DNA from: Rubrobacter xylanophilus DSM 9941
GTDB lineage: Bacteria; Actinomycetota; Rubrobacteria; Rubrobacterales; Rubrobacteraceae
Direction of reading: 5' to 3'
DNA length: 64,000 nt
Assembly: GCF_000014185.1 (NCBI RefSeq)
Contig: NC_008148.1
Span: 2,274,001 to 2,338,000 of the forward strand
A model generated the notes under the pieces. The model saw only the letters and a list, made by a program, of their open reading frames with translations. It was not told the origin of the DNA and ran no database searches. Shown piece by piece: positions 40,382 through 49,517 of this stretch (position 1 is the stretch's first letter; every line of letters starts with the position of its first letter). A program made the translations under genes and the position numbers.

Positions 40382-40475
40382 CGGGTGTCTGCCTCCTTTG
40401 CTCGCGTGCTCTCCTCTCCCACCCCCGGTCCCGCCTATGCCCGCGGACTATACCAGAGGCGGGTTTCCGCCTCAA

Positions 40476-41012
40476 TTAACGGGCTTTAGCTGCCCGAAGA
40501 TCCTCGATCCTAAACAGGGCCCTGAAGGGGAAGCCCTGCAGATCCTCCCCCGCCTCCCCCTCCCGGCGGTCGAGCACGGCCACCACCCCGGCCACCTCCG
40601 CCCCCGCCTCGGCCAGCCGCCGGGCGGCCCGCACGGCCTGCGTCCCGGTGGTGGTGACGTCCTCGATGAGGGCGACGCGCTCCCCCTCCCCGAGCCGCCC
40701 CTCGATGCCGCGGACGGTGCCGTGCCCCTTGGCCTCCTTGCGCACTATGACGTAGGGCATCCCGGTGCGCAGCGCCACGGCGACCACCAGCGGCACCGCC
40801 CCTAGCTCCACGCCCGCGAGCCGCTCCACGCCCGCCGGGAGCAGCCCCTCGAGCCCCGCGGCGATGTCCCGCAGGAGCGCCGGGTCGGTGGAGAAGAGGT
40901 ACTTGTCCACGTAGAAGCTGCTGCGCCGCCCGCTCGAGAGCACGAAGTCGCCCTCAAGAAGCGACGCCTCCCGGATGCGGGCCGCAAGATCCCGCCGCTC
41001 AGGGGGCTCCAC
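40476..41012 (-). CDS. pyrE: Orotate phosphoribosyltransferase
   Basis: 178 residues from ATG 41012. The PRPP-binding motif is VALIEDVTTTGTQAVRAARR, the flexible loop lies in VIVRKEAKGHGTVRGIEG, and the N-terminal FVLSSGRRSSFYVDKYLFST binds the phosphate. It converts orotate and PRPP to OMP, the step before PyrF. Its start overlaps the end of the upstream coiled-coil gene by 14 nt. Confidence 0.93.
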   Translation of the reverse strand: MEPPERRDLAARIREASLLEGDFVLSSGRRSSFYVDKYLFSTDPALLRDIAAGLEGLLPAGVERLAGVELGAVPLVVAVALRTGMPYVIVRKEAKGHGTVRGIEGRLGEGERVALIEDVTTTGTQAVRAARRLAEAGAEVAGVVAVLDRREGEAGEDLQGFPFRALFRIEDLRAAKAR

Positions 41013-41286
41013 CGCTCCCCTCCTCCCCGCGCTCCTCCAGCTCCCGCAGCGCCTCGTCGAAAGGGCCGAAGCTTATGCCGCCGAGGAGCTCCTCCAGGGC
41101 GCGCTCCTCCTCGCCGGCCGCCCCGAGCCCGGCCTCTATCCCGGCGTTGATCTCGCCGAGCAGCTCGACCGCCCGCTCCAGCGCCTCCACGAGCGAGGCG
41201 TCCGGCATCCCGTCCAGCGACTCGGCCAGCCGCTCGAGCTCGCCGACCCGCTCCTCGATCCTCTCTATGTCCGGCTCGTCGCCCAC
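40999..41286 (-). CDS. Acidic helical protein, 95 aa, unknown
   Basis: I start at GTG 41286, 9 nt after a TATAGT -10 box (plus 41296-41301); an in-frame ATG at 41307 would lie upstream of that box. The product is acidic and entirely helical (PDIERIEERVGELERLAESL; LVEALERAVELLGEINAGIE), probably a coiled coil. No family recognised. It overlaps pyrE and should be cotranscribed with it. Confidence 0.6.
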   Translation of the reverse strand: MGDEPDIERIEERVGELERLAESLDGMPDASLVEALERAVELLGEINAGIEAGLGAAGEEERALEELLGGISFGPFDEALRELEERGEEGSGGAP

Positions 41287-41296
41287 AGGCCGCGAA

Positions 41297-41530
41297 CTAT
41301 ACACCATCCCCGCCGGAGCCATCACCGCGCCGCCGCGAGGCCGCCCGTCCCAGCGCCGCCCCGAGCGCCCCCACCACGGCCAGCAGCGCGACCAGCGGCA
41401 GCCCCCCGCTGACGAGCAGCCCGTAGCCGGCCCGCAGCAGCGCGAAGGCCGCAAGCCCGGCCCCCGCGACCAGCACCGGCACCGCCACCACCAGCACCCC
41501 CAGCAGCACCCCCGGAGCGGGACGCCTCAC
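41297..41530 (-). CDS. Small two-TM membrane protein, 77 aa
   Basis: GTG 41530 overlaps the TGA of the CsoR-like gene (GTGA). Two hydrophobic spans (VLLGVLVVAVPVLVAGAGLA and LVSGGLPLVALLAVVGALGA) are joined by a short loop, with a basic tail RAASRRRGDG. No metal-binding motif is present and no family recognised. Translational coupling suggests it works with the CsoR-like protein. Confidence 0.6.
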   Translation of the reverse strand: MRRPAPGVLLGVLVVAVPVLVAGAGLAAFALLRAGYGLLVSGGLPLVALLAVVGALGAALGRAASRRRGDGSGGDGV

Positions 41531-41787
41531 CGGGCCACCCGGTCCACGGCCTTCAGCATCTCCCGCACCGCCTCCTCCGAGGCCCCGTCCGAAAGCGCCC
41601 GCTCCTCGATAAAGTCCTTGAGCAGGAGGGCGTTGATCCTGCGCACCGCGGAGAAGACCGCGTTGGTCTGCTGGACCACCTCGGCGTAGGTCACGTCCTC
41701 CTCCTCCATCATCTTGACGATCCCCCGCACGTGGCCCTCGACGCTCTTGAGGCGCCGGATCACCTCTCTCTTGTTCTCTCTCTGCAA
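41527..41787 (-). CDS. CsoR/RcnR-family (DUF156) repressor-like protein without metal ligands
   Basis: 86 residues from TTG 41787, with GGAGGAG 10 nt upstream inside the end of murE. The family frame is clear: KREVIRRLKSVEGHVRGIVK, then MMEEEDVTYAEVVQQTNAVF. In CsoR the Cys of the second segment (C-x-D-V) and the later His-x3-Cys bind copper. Here the Cys is Tyr, no later His-x3-Cys exists, and the protein has no Cys at all. It may sense something other than metal, or bind DNA constitutively. Confidence 0.75.
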   Translation of the reverse strand: MQRENKREVIRRLKSVEGHVRGIVKMMEEEDVTYAEVVQQTNAVFSAVRRINALLLKDFIEERALSDGASEEAVREMLKAVDRVAR

Positions 41788-43235
41788 GGATCACGCTCCT
41801 CCAGGATCTCGCGTATCACGGTGGCGTCGTGGAACGGCACGTCCCCCCAGGGAAGGTGCTGCACCCGCTCGTGCCCCTTGCCGGCCACGACGACCACGTC
41901 GCCCTCCCCCGCCTCCGAGAGCGCCCGCCGGATCGCCTCCCGGCGGTCCAGCACGATCTCGAGGCGCCCATCCTCGACGCCGGCGGCGACCTCCCGGGCG
42001 ATCTTCTCGGGATCCTCCGAGTAGGCATCGTCGGTGGTGATGATGCCGCGGTCGGCGAGCCGGGAGGCCACCCGCCCCATGAGCGGCCGCTTGGCCCCGT
42101 CCCGCTCCCCGGCCGCCCCGAAGACGCAGATGACCCTCCCCGGCCGCCCCCGGCGGGCCACCTCGCGCGCCACCCGCAGAACGGCCTCCAGCCCCACGTC
42201 GGTGTGGGCGTAGTCCACGATCACCTCGAAGCCCGGACCGCCCACCCGCTCGAAGCGCCCGGGAACCTGCGGCATCCCGCGCAGCGCCCGGGCAACGGTC
42301 TCCCCGGGCACCCCGAGCTCCAGGGCGAGCGCCGCGGCCCCGGCCGCGTTCTGCACGTTGTAGTCCCCGAAGAGCGGAACCTCGATCCGGAGCGCCTCCT
42401 CCCCGCGCCGCAGCACGAAGCGCGTGCCCGCTCCCGAGGGGCGTACGCCCTCGATCCTGTAGTCCGCCCCCACGGCGGAGCCGAAGGTCCTCACCCCCTC
42501 CACCTCCCCGGCCAGCCGCCGGCCCCACGCGTCGTCGGCGTTCGAGAGCTTGGGCCCCCGGGCCCAGAGGAAGAGCCGCCGCTTGGTCCGGTAGTACTCC
42601 TCCATGGTGCCGTGCAGGTCCAGGTGATCCCGGCTGAGGTTGGTGAAGACGGCGCCCGCAAAGCGGATCCCCTCCACCCGCCGCAGCGCGATCCCGTGCG
42701 AGGAGACCTCCATCGCCACCCGCTCCACCCCCCGCTCGCGCATCCCGGCGAGCGCCGCCTGCACCTCGGTGGCCTCCGGGGTCGTCCTGACCGCAGGTCT
42801 CCTCTCGCCGCCGGCGACCACCTCCGCCGTGGTCATGAGGCCGCAGCGCTCCTCCCCGAACGCCCCCGCGAGCACCGCGTGCAGCGCGTAGCAGGTGGTG
42901 GTCTTCCCGTTCGTCCCGGTCACCCCGTAGACCTCCATCCGGCGCGAGGGATGGCCGTGAAAGGCGCAGGCGAGGGCCGCGAGCGCCGCCCTCGCATCGG
43001 GCACCACCGCGACAGGAGCCTCGGGAACCTCCCGCTCCGCGACCACGAGCGCCGCCCCCCGGCGCAGCGCCTCCGGCACGAACTCCACCCCGTCCCGCTT
43101 GAAGCCCGGTACCGCCACAAAGGCGAAGCCCGGCTCGACCTCCCGCGAGTCGTGGGTGACCCCGCATACCCTCCCCACGCCCGCGGGCACCTCCACGCCC
43201 AAAACCCGCCTCAGCTCCTCGCGCTCCACCGCCAT
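41760..43235 (-). CDS. murE: UDP-MurNAc-tripeptide synthetase (MurE ligase)
   Basis: 491 residues from ATG 43235. ATP motif YGVTGTNGKTTTCYALHAV, Mg/substrate region VSSHGIALRRVEG and TNLSRDHLDLHGTMEEYY, C-terminal VIVDYAHTDVGLEAVL and CVFGAAGERDGAKRPLMGRV. The residue-selecting motif that is DNPR in diaminopimelate enzymes reads TTDDAYSEDPEKI, so DAP is unlikely. I recall L-lysine-type peptidoglycan for Rubrobacter, which agrees. A TACACT box 7 nt before the start implies a leaderless message. Other mur genes are not adjacent. Confidence 0.88.
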   Translation of the reverse strand: MAVEREELRRVLGVEVPAGVGRVCGVTHDSREVEPGFAFVAVPGFKRDGVEFVPEALRRGAALVVAEREVPEAPVAVVPDARAALAALACAFHGHPSRRMEVYGVTGTNGKTTTCYALHAVLAGAFGEERCGLMTTAEVVAGGERRPAVRTTPEATEVQAALAGMRERGVERVAMEVSSHGIALRRVEGIRFAGAVFTNLSRDHLDLHGTMEEYYRTKRRLFLWARGPKLSNADDAWGRRLAGEVEGVRTFGSAVGADYRIEGVRPSGAGTRFVLRRGEEALRIEVPLFGDYNVQNAAGAAALALELGVPGETVARALRGMPQVPGRFERVGGPGFEVIVDYAHTDVGLEAVLRVAREVARRGRPGRVICVFGAAGERDGAKRPLMGRVASRLADRGIITTDDAYSEDPEKIAREVAAGVEDGRLEIVLDRREAIRRALSEAGEGDVVVVAGKGHERVQHLPWGDVPFHDATVIREILEERDPCRERTRER

Positions 43236-43477
43236 GCCCGGTAGTGTAGCAAGCGGCGCGCACCTCGCCGAAACACCCTCGAAAGATCCTCGCAACAACC
43301 CCGTAACGCAAGCAAACGGGCGCCTTTGGGGGGCAAATCGGCCTTGGCAGGCACAAGATGGGGCATAACCCCGGTGACTACCAACATGTGGTGTGTTAAC
43401 CTACGCCAGTCGTTTTTTACAGACATTTCATACAGTTATTGTAATTGGTAGTGTCGACGACATACGGGGGAGAGCAG

Positions 43478-44578
43478 ATGGCGGCTGAGGACACCATGAT
43501 GCTTGCTGACCGTGCCTACGAGCTTCTCAGCAAGGGCAGGAGCCAGGGTTTTCTCAGCGCGGAGGACGTGGCGGATCTGGTGAGGGAGGGGGACCTCTCG
43601 CCCGATGAGGCGGAGGAGCTCTACGCCACGCTGGAGGAGGAGGACATCACCCTCGTAGACGAGGAGCTGGAGGGGGCGGCGGAGGTCACTCCGGAGCGGG
43701 CCGCGGGCCGCGAGGGGGACAACCCGGCCTCCCAGCTGGCCCACGCAGTGGCCACGGGGGACTCCATCAGGATGTACCTCGCCGAGATAGGGCGGGTTCC
43801 GCTGCTCACCCACGCCGACGAGATCCGGCTGGCCAAGGCCATCTCCCGGGGCTGTAAGCGGAGCAAGGACAAGCTGGTGGAGGCCAACCTGCGGCTGGTG
43901 GTCTCCATCGCCAAGAAGTACCGCAACCGCGGCGTCTCCTTTCTCGACCTCATCCAGGAGGGGAACATCGGGCTCATCCGGGCGGCCGAGAAGTTCGACT
44001 ACCGCAAGGGCTTCAAGTTCTCCACGTACGCGACTTGGTGGATCAGGCAGGCCATAACCCGCGCCATCGCGGACAAGGGGCGGACCATCCGCATCCCGGT
44101 GCACATGGTGGAGAAGGTCAACAAGTACCACAGGACCCAGCGCCGGATGACCCAGGCCCTCGGCCGCGAGCCGACCGACGAGGAGGTGGCCGAGGAGCTC
44201 GGCGTGCCGGTGGAGGAGGTGCTGCGGCTGCAGGAGATCAGCCAGCGCTCCATCTCCCTGGAGACCCCGGTCGGCGACGACGAGTCCTCCTCGCTCGGGG
44301 ACTTTCTCGAGGACGCCAGCGCCGTAACCCCCACCGACGCCGTCAGCGAGTCGCTGCTCAAGCTGCACCTGCGCGAGGCGCTCGACGAGCTGCCAGAGCG
44401 GGAGCGCCAGATCATCGAGATGAGGTTCGGGATGAAGGACGACCGGCCCCGGACCCTCGAGGAGGTCGGCCGCGAGTTCGACATCACCCGCGAGCGGGTG
44501 CGCCAGATCCAGATGAAGACCCTCAACCTGCTGCGCGAGCAGCGCCGCACCCAGAACCTGCGTGAGTACCTCCACTAG
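43478..44578 (+). CDS. rpoD: Primary sigma factor (SigA/RpoD)
   Basis: 366 residues from ATG 43478, with GGGGGAGAGC just upstream. Region 1.2 [20 protein letters not shown]; region 2 [20 protein letters not shown], then [20 protein letters not shown] and [17 protein letters not shown] (2.3-2.4); region 3 [20 protein letters not shown]; region 4 [18 protein letters not shown] with [20 protein letters not shown] short region 1.1 is present. The set of residues is that of group 1 factors, consistent with the TATAAT boxes seen throughout. Confidence 0.95.
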   Translation: MAAEDTMMLADRAYELLSKGRSQGFLSAEDVADLVREGDLSPDEAEELYATLEEEDITLVDEELEGAAEVTPERAAGREGDNPASQLAHAVATGDSIRMYLAEIGRVPLLTHADEIRLAKAISRGCKRSKDKLVEANLRLVVSIAKKYRNRGVSFLDLIQEGNIGLIRAAEKFDYRKGFKFSTYATWWIRQAITRAIADKGRTIRIPVHMVEKVNKYHRTQRRMTQALGREPTDEEVAEELGVPVEEVLRLQEISQRSISLETPVGDDESSSLGDFLEDASAVTPTDAVSESLLKLHLREALDELPERERQIIEMRFGMKDDRPRTLEEVGREFDITRERVRQIQMKTLNLLREQRRTQNLREYLH

Positions 44579-45386
44579 CGGCCGCTCGGAAGAGGCCCCG
44601 GAAGAGCTACACGGCTTTGTCTGCGAGCTAGCCCGGCGCGCGGGCGAGCTTCAGCTCTCCCGCTACGAGGACCCGGGACGGGTCAGGGAGAAGGGCCCGA
44701 AGGACATCGTCACCGAGGTGGACCTGCTCTGCGAGGAGCTTCTCGTGGGGGCCATCCGGGAGCGCTACCCGCAGGACGCCATCCTCGCCGAAGAAGGCGG
44801 CGGAGAGGTCTCGGAGACCGGCCGCACCTGGCTTCTGGACCCGGTGGACGGCACGGCCAACTTCTCCCGGGCCAACCCGCTCTTCTGCGCCTGCGTCTCC
44901 GTGGTCGAGGGCGGCGCCGTCACCCACGCCGCCGTCGCCGCCCCCCGGCTCGGGGACCTCTACCACGCCAGGCTCGGCGGCGGCGCCTACCGGGACTCTG
45001 GCGGCCGCACCGAGCGGCTGCGCGTGAGCGAGACCGGCAGGCTCGAGGACTGCTTCGTCGCCGCCGACCTCTCCTTCGCCAAGCGCAGGAAGAGCCCGCA
45101 CGCCGCCGGGCTCGAGGCCCTGTTCTCGGCCTGCTGGCAGTTCAGGTCGCTCGGGAGCGCGGGCATCCGGGGAGCCTGGCTGGCCGCGGGCTACCTGGAC
45201 ATCTCGGTCGGCACCAACAACACCCCCTGGGACTACGCCACCACCGCCCTGCTCGTCGCCGAGGCGGGCGGCCGGGTGACCGACCTCTCGGGCGGCCCCT
45301 GGAGCCTCTCCTCGCAGACCCTCATCGCCACCAACGGCGCGGTGCACGAGGCGGTGCTGGAGCGGCTCGGGGCGGGCCGCTACTAG
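44562..45386 (+). CDS. Inositol monophosphatase family protein
   Basis: 274 residues from GTG 44562, overlapping the sigma-factor gene by 17 nt. Metal-binding motifs are [30 protein letters not shown] and [19 protein letters not shown]. The fold acts on inositol 1-phosphate, histidinol phosphate or similar; which one cannot be told. Its TAG overlaps the stop of the convergent PBP gene within CTAG (45383-45386). Confidence 0.88.
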   Translation: MSTSTSGRSEEAPEELHGFVCELARRAGELQLSRYEDPGRVREKGPKDIVTEVDLLCEELLVGAIRERYPQDAILAEEGGGEVSETGRTWLLDPVDGTANFSRANPLFCACVSVVEGGAVTHAAVAAPRLGDLYHARLGGGAYRDSGGRTERLRVSETGRLEDCFVAADLSFAKRRKSPHAAGLEALFSACWQFRSLGSAGIRGAWLAAGYLDISVGTNNTPWDYATTALLVAEAGGRVTDLSGGPWSLSSQTLIATNGAVHEAVLERLGAGRY

Positions 45387-47692
45387 TCCTCGAAGACCCA
45401 GCTGTCGAAGGCGTCGCCGCCGGGGAAGCCGCCGGGCTGCTGCGGGGCCGGGGCCGGCTGCGGGGCTGGGGCGGGCTGCGGGGCCGGGGCGGGCTGGGGC
45501 GCCGGCTGGGGGGCGGGCTGTGGCGGGGGCGGCGGTTGGGGCGAGGGTCGCTGCGGGGGCGTTCGCGGGCGCTCGCGGGCGGGGCCCTCCTCTTCACGGC
45601 CGTCTTCGCCGAGCACGCCGTCCAGCAGGTCCTCCACGAGGCCGGTGGTCTCCTCGTCCGCCGCGCCCGAGGTCGTCTCCCCCTCGCCGGTGGTCTCCAG
45701 CAGGCCCGCGTTTCTCACCCGCAGGTCCAGGTCCGGGCTCGGCACGTCGAACTGCTGGACGGGGAAGTACTGCACGGCGCCCTGCATGTACAGCGACCAG
45801 ATGTCCAGCGGGAAGTTCTCACCGTTGATCTCCGAGTAGCCCCGGATGTTCACCATCGGGCGCCGCTCCCCCGGGTAGCCGACCCAGACGCTCGTGGCGA
45901 GCTGGGGGATGTAGCCCACGTACCAGGCGTCGGCGAACTCCTCGGTGGTCCCCGTCTTGCCTGCCGAGGGGCGTCCGAGCTCGGCGTCCAGGTCGTGGAA
46001 CAGGCTCGCCGTCCCCCGCTCCACCACCGCCCGCAGGGTCTCGGTGACCACCGCGGCCTCGTCCCGGCTCAGCACCCGCTCCCCCTCAGGCTCGTGCTCC
46101 TCCAGGACGACCTCCCGGCCGTTCTCCTCGGTGGTGACTTTCTCGATCAGGTAGGGCTCCATGTGCACCCCGCCGTTGGCGAACGTGGAGTAGGCGGAGG
46201 CCATCTCCAGCGGGCTCACGCCCTGGCCGAGCCCGCCGATGGCGGTCGAGGGGTAGGGCTCGAGCTCGCTCTTTATCCCCAGCTCGTGGGCCATCTCCAC
46301 CACGTTCTCGAGCCCCAAATCCATCGCCAGCTGCACGAAGACCGTGTTGTCCGACTGGGCGGTGGCCTCCTCCACCGTGATCGGGCCGCGGAACACGTCC
46401 GCGTAGTTGGAGACCTCGTAGTAAGGCTCGGCCGAGCCCGGGGGCATCGGGATGCGCAGCGGCCTGGAGACGTACACGCTCTGCGGCGAGTAGCCCTGGT
46501 CCACCATCTCCGCCAGCACGAAGGGCTTGAAGGAGCTGCCCGGCTGCCGGCGCGCCTGGGTGGCCAGATTGAACTTCAGCCGGTCGAAGTCCGAGCCGCC
46601 GACCATCGCCCGCACCGCCCCGGTGTTCGGGTCTATGGAGACCAGGGCCGCCGAGGGGTCGCCGGCCTCCGGGTTCACCACCGCGTCCACGGCGCGCGAG
46701 GCCAGCTCCTGCAGGTCGGGATCGAGGGTGGTGTAGATCTTCAGCCCCCCCTCGTAGACCATCTCCTCGCCGTACTCGCGGGCGAGCTCCTTGCGCACCG
46801 CGTCGAGGAAGTACTCGTTGTCGTTGCGCGGCTCTATCCGGCCGCGGCTGAGCTCTATCGGCGCCCGGACCGCCCGGTCGTGCTCCTCCTTCGTTATGTA
46901 GCCGTACCGGAGCATCCTGTCCAGCACCACGTTGCGCCGTTTTCTGGCGCTCTCGGGGTCGGTGAACGGGTCGTAGGCGCTCGGGAGGTTGATGATCCCG
47001 GCCAGCAGCGCGGACTCGGGGAGCGTGAGGTCCTCGGCGCTCTTGTTGAAGTAGGTCCTCGCCGCGGCCTCCGCCCCGTAGGCCCCCCGCCCGAAGTACA
47101 CGGTGTTCAGGTACTGCTCCAGGATCTCCCGCTTCGAGTGCTCCTTCTCGTACTGCCAGGCCAGGGCGGCCTCGTTGATCTTGCGCTGGAAGCTGGGGAC
47201 GGAGCGCTGCTCCTGGGCTATGTAGGTGTTCTTTATGAGCTGCTGGGTGATGGTGGAGCCGCCCTCGCGGATGGACATGGTGGCTATGTTGGTGCGGGCG
47301 GCCCGCAGGATGGCCCGGAAGTCCACCCCCCGGTGCTGGTAGAACCGGTGGTCCTCGATGGCGACCACCGCGTTCCGCAGGGTGGGGTCTATCTCGTCCA
47401 GCTCGACCACGAAGCGGTTCTGCACCCCGTAGAGCTGGTCCACGACGTTGCCGTCGGCGTCGTAGACGACGGAGGTCTGGGCCAGCTCCACGGAGCGGTA
47501 GTCGTCGAGGTCCGGGAGGTCGTCGGCCAGCGCGTAGTAGGCGTAGGAGAAGCTGGCCAGAAGCCCGGCGAGGCTGAGGGCCGTGATCCCCGCGAGGACC
47601 AGGAGCGCTGTCCTGACCCGGGACCAGAGGCTGCCCCTCCTGCGCATCCGCCGGCGCCGCCGGCTCATCCTGACCAGGCTCCCGCTATGCAT
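45383..47692 (-). CDS. Bifunctional class A penicillin-binding protein (PBP1A-like)
   Basis: 769 residues from ATG 47692. Basic cytoplasmic start, TM helix TALLVLAGITALSLAGLLAS, transglycosylase domain with VVAIEDHRFYQHRGVDFRAI and GGSTITQQLIKNTYIAQEQR, linker, then transpeptidase with SSFKPF (Ser-x-x-Lys), TAQSDN and AGKTGTTEEFADAWYVGYIP. The C-terminal 60 residues are Pro/Ala/Gln repeats (QPAPQPAPAPQPAP) ending in a distinct FDSWVFED tail. It polymerises and cross-links peptidoglycan. The -10 box is 9 nt before the start. Confidence 0.93.
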   Translation of the reverse strand: MHSGSLVRMSRRRRRMRRRGSLWSRVRTALLVLAGITALSLAGLLASFSYAYYALADDLPDLDDYRSVELAQTSVVYDADGNVVDQLYGVQNRFVVELDEIDPTLRNAVVAIEDHRFYQHRGVDFRAILRAARTNIATMSIREGGSTITQQLIKNTYIAQEQRSVPSFQRKINEAALAWQYEKEHSKREILEQYLNTVYFGRGAYGAEAAARTYFNKSAEDLTLPESALLAGIINLPSAYDPFTDPESARKRRNVVLDRMLRYGYITKEEHDRAVRAPIELSRGRIEPRNDNEYFLDAVRKELAREYGEEMVYEGGLKIYTTLDPDLQELASRAVDAVVNPEAGDPSAALVSIDPNTGAVRAMVGGSDFDRLKFNLATQARRQPGSSFKPFVLAEMVDQGYSPQSVYVSRPLRIPMPPGSAEPYYEVSNYADVFRGPITVEEATAQSDNTVFVQLAMDLGLENVVEMAHELGIKSELEPYPSTAIGGLGQGVSPLEMASAYSTFANGGVHMEPYLIEKVTTEENGREVVLEEHEPEGERVLSRDEAAVVTETLRAVVERGTASLFHDLDAELGRPSAGKTGTTEEFADAWYVGYIPQLATSVWVGYPGERRPMVNIRGYSEINGENFPLDIWSLYMQGAVQYFPVQQFDVPSPDLDLRVRNAGLLETTGEGETTSGAADEETTGLVEDLLDGVLGEDGREEEGPARERPRTPPQRPSPQPPPPPQPAPQPAPQPAPAPQPAPAPQPAPAPQQPGGFPGGDAFDSWVFED

Positions 47693-47701
47693 GGAACGGC
47701 T

Positions 47702-47707
47702 ATTATA
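47702..47707 (-). promoter_or_regulatory. -10 box (TATAAT) before the PBP gene
   Basis: TATAAT on the minus strand with 9 nt to ATG 47692, again giving an almost leaderless message. Confidence 0.6.
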
Positions 47708-47751
47708 TCAGCGGCTTCTGAGGTCCCCGCACGAGGAGGTTTTGCGCCATC

Positions 47752-48855
47752 CTGGACCGCAGCGAGATACCGGCGCTGGCCGGCAACGACTACGCGTACC
47801 TGAACAGCGGCGCGAGCGGCCCCCCGACCCGGCGGGTCCTGGAGGCCGTCCGGGCCGCCGACGAGCTGTGCTGCGGCCCGGCCTACCTGGAGGGGCCGGG
47901 CTTTTTCGCCCGCTGCGCGGCCTTCGCCGAGCGGGCCCGCGAGGAGGCGGCCCGCCTGCTGGGCGCCTCCCCGGAGGAGATAGCCCTCACCATGAACACC
48001 ACCCACGGGATCAACCTGGGGCTCGGGGCGCTGGACTGGGAGGCGGGCGACGAGGTGATCTCGGCGACCACCGAGCACCCCGGCTGCCTGGCCCCGCTGC
48101 ACGGGCTCCGGGAGCGCCACGGGGTGCGGCTGCGCCTCCTGAGGCCCCCGCTGACCCCCGCCAGGGTGGAGGCGGCGATGGGCCCGCGGACGCGGCTGGT
48201 CGCCCTCTCGCACGTGGACTGGACCACCGGGGAGGCGCTGCCGGTGGAGGAGATCTGCGCGATTGCCCGCCGCCGGGGCGTCCTCACCCTGGTCGATGGG
48301 GCCCAGTCGGTGGGCGCCGTCCCGGTGCGCCTCCCGGAGACGGGGGCGGACCTCTACGCGTTCACCGGGCACAAGTGGCTGCTGGGCCCCGAGGGGATGG
48401 GCGGCCTCTACGTGCGCCCCGGCCTGGACCTGCCGAGCCCCAACCTGGGCTACCTCTCCGTGGAGGACCCGGCCGCCTTCCGCGCGGAGGGCGGCTACCG
48501 GCTGCACCCCGGGGCGCGGCGCTTCGAGTCCTCCACGATGAGCCCGGCGCTCGCGGCGGGCCTCGCGGAGGCCGGGGAGGGGCTCTTCGCGGGCATCCGG
48601 AAGAGGGCGCGCCTTCTGGCCGGGCTGCTCGCCGAGCTGCCCAACGTCCGGCTGCTCACCCCCCTCCCCCCGGCCTCGGGGCTGGTGAGCTTCGAGGTGG
48701 AGGGCGTCGGGCCCGACGAGGCGGTCCTCCGGCTGCTGGAGCGGCGCTTTGTCGTGCGGAGGCTGCCGTCGGGGGCCCTCCGGGCGAGCACCCACCTCTT
48801 CAACACGGAGGAGGAGCTGGAGGGGCTGGCGAGGGCGGTGCGGGGGCTCGCTTAG
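47752..48855 (+). CDS. Class V aminotransferase (cysteine desulfurase/isopenicillin epimerase-like)
   Basis: About 367 residues. PLP-enzyme landmarks are YLNSGASGPPTRRVLEAV at the N-terminus, TMNTTHGINLGLGALDWEAG, the Asp/Gln of TLVDGAQSVGAVPV, and the Schiff-base Lys in YAFTGHKWLLGPEGMGGLYV. The conserved N-terminal region is open from 47722, but there is no ATG, GTG or TTG in frame before ATG 47992, which would remove about 80 conserved residues. I place the start at CTG 47752, 12 nt after AGGAGG; ATC 47749 has better spacing. The substrate is unknown. Confidence 0.75.
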   Translation: MDRSEIPALAGNDYAYLNSGASGPPTRRVLEAVRAADELCCGPAYLEGPGFFARCAAFAERAREEAARLLGASPEEIALTMNTTHGINLGLGALDWEAGDEVISATTEHPGCLAPLHGLRERHGVRLRLLRPPLTPARVEAAMGPRTRLVALSHVDWTTGEALPVEEICAIARRRGVLTLVDGAQSVGAVPVRLPETGADLYAFTGHKWLLGPEGMGGLYVRPGLDLPSPNLGYLSVEDPAAFRAEGGYRLHPGARRFESSTMSPALAAGLAEAGEGLFAGIRKRARLLAGLLAELPNVRLLTPLPPASGLVSFEVEGVGPDEAVLRLLERRFVVRRLPSGALRASTHLFNTEEELEGLARAVRGLA

Positions 48856-49517
48856 GGGGCCTCCTCCCCGCGCCGGAGGCGGAGGAGCAGCTCCGCCGCC
48901 TCCGGCACGCCGGGCACCAGGTGGTCGGGGCCCGCCGCCCGCAGCGCCGCTTCGGGGAAGGCCCCCCAGCCGACGGCCACGCTCCTTATGCCCGCGGCCT
49001 TCGCCGCGGCCACGTCGAAGGGCGAGTCCCCGACGTAGGCGGCCTCCCCGGGCCGGGCGCCGAGGAGCGAGAGCGCCCGCAGCAGCGGTTCCGGGTCGGG
49101 CTTGTGCCGGGGGGTGTCCTCCATGGTCACGAAGTGGTCCACCAGCTCGCCGAGGCGGGGGAAGACCCGGAGGGCCATCTCCACGGCGAGCCGGCGCTTG
49201 GAGGTCACCACCGCCACCCCGAGCCCCTCCTCCTTCAGGCGCTCCAGCGCCCCCTCCACGCCGGGGAACTCCCGGATCAGGTCGTCGTGGTGGGCGTGGT
49301 TGTGCTCCCTGTAGACCTCCAGAAGCTCGGCGGCGCGCCCGGGGTCCAGAAGCTCCATCTGGCGCGGCAGGGGCTGCCCGACGTTGGCGAGCAGAACCTC
49401 CCGCGGAAGCTCCCGCCCGAGCACCCGCCGCACGGCGTGGCGCATGGACTGGTGTATGAGCTCCGTGGTGTCCACCAGCGTCCCGTCGAAGTCGAAGAGG
49501 GCGGCCTCAAGCCTCAC
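48852..49517 (-). CDS. HAD-superfamily phosphatase (phosphoglycolate phosphatase/PpaX-like)
   Basis: 221 residues from GTG 49517, overlapping the surE stop (GTGA). Motif I ALFDFDGTLVDTTELI, motif II VAVVTSKRRL, motif III with HKPDPEPLLRALSLL, motif IV AAYVGDSPFDVAAAKAAG. The cap is helical (type C1). The closest pattern is PpaX/Gph, which hydrolyses pyrophosphate or phosphoglycolate. Its stop overlaps the stop of the convergent aminotransferase by 4 nt. Confidence 0.85.
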   Translation of the reverse strand: MRLEAALFDFDGTLVDTTELIHQSMRHAVRRVLGRELPREVLLANVGQPLPRQMELLDPGRAAELLEVYREHNHAHHDDLIREFPGVEGALERLKEEGLGVAVVTSKRRLAVEMALRVFPRLGELVDHFVTMEDTPRHKPDPEPLLRALSLLGARPGEAAYVGDSPFDVAAAKAAGIRSVAVGWGAFPEAALRAAGPDHLVPGVPEAAELLLRLRRGEEAP

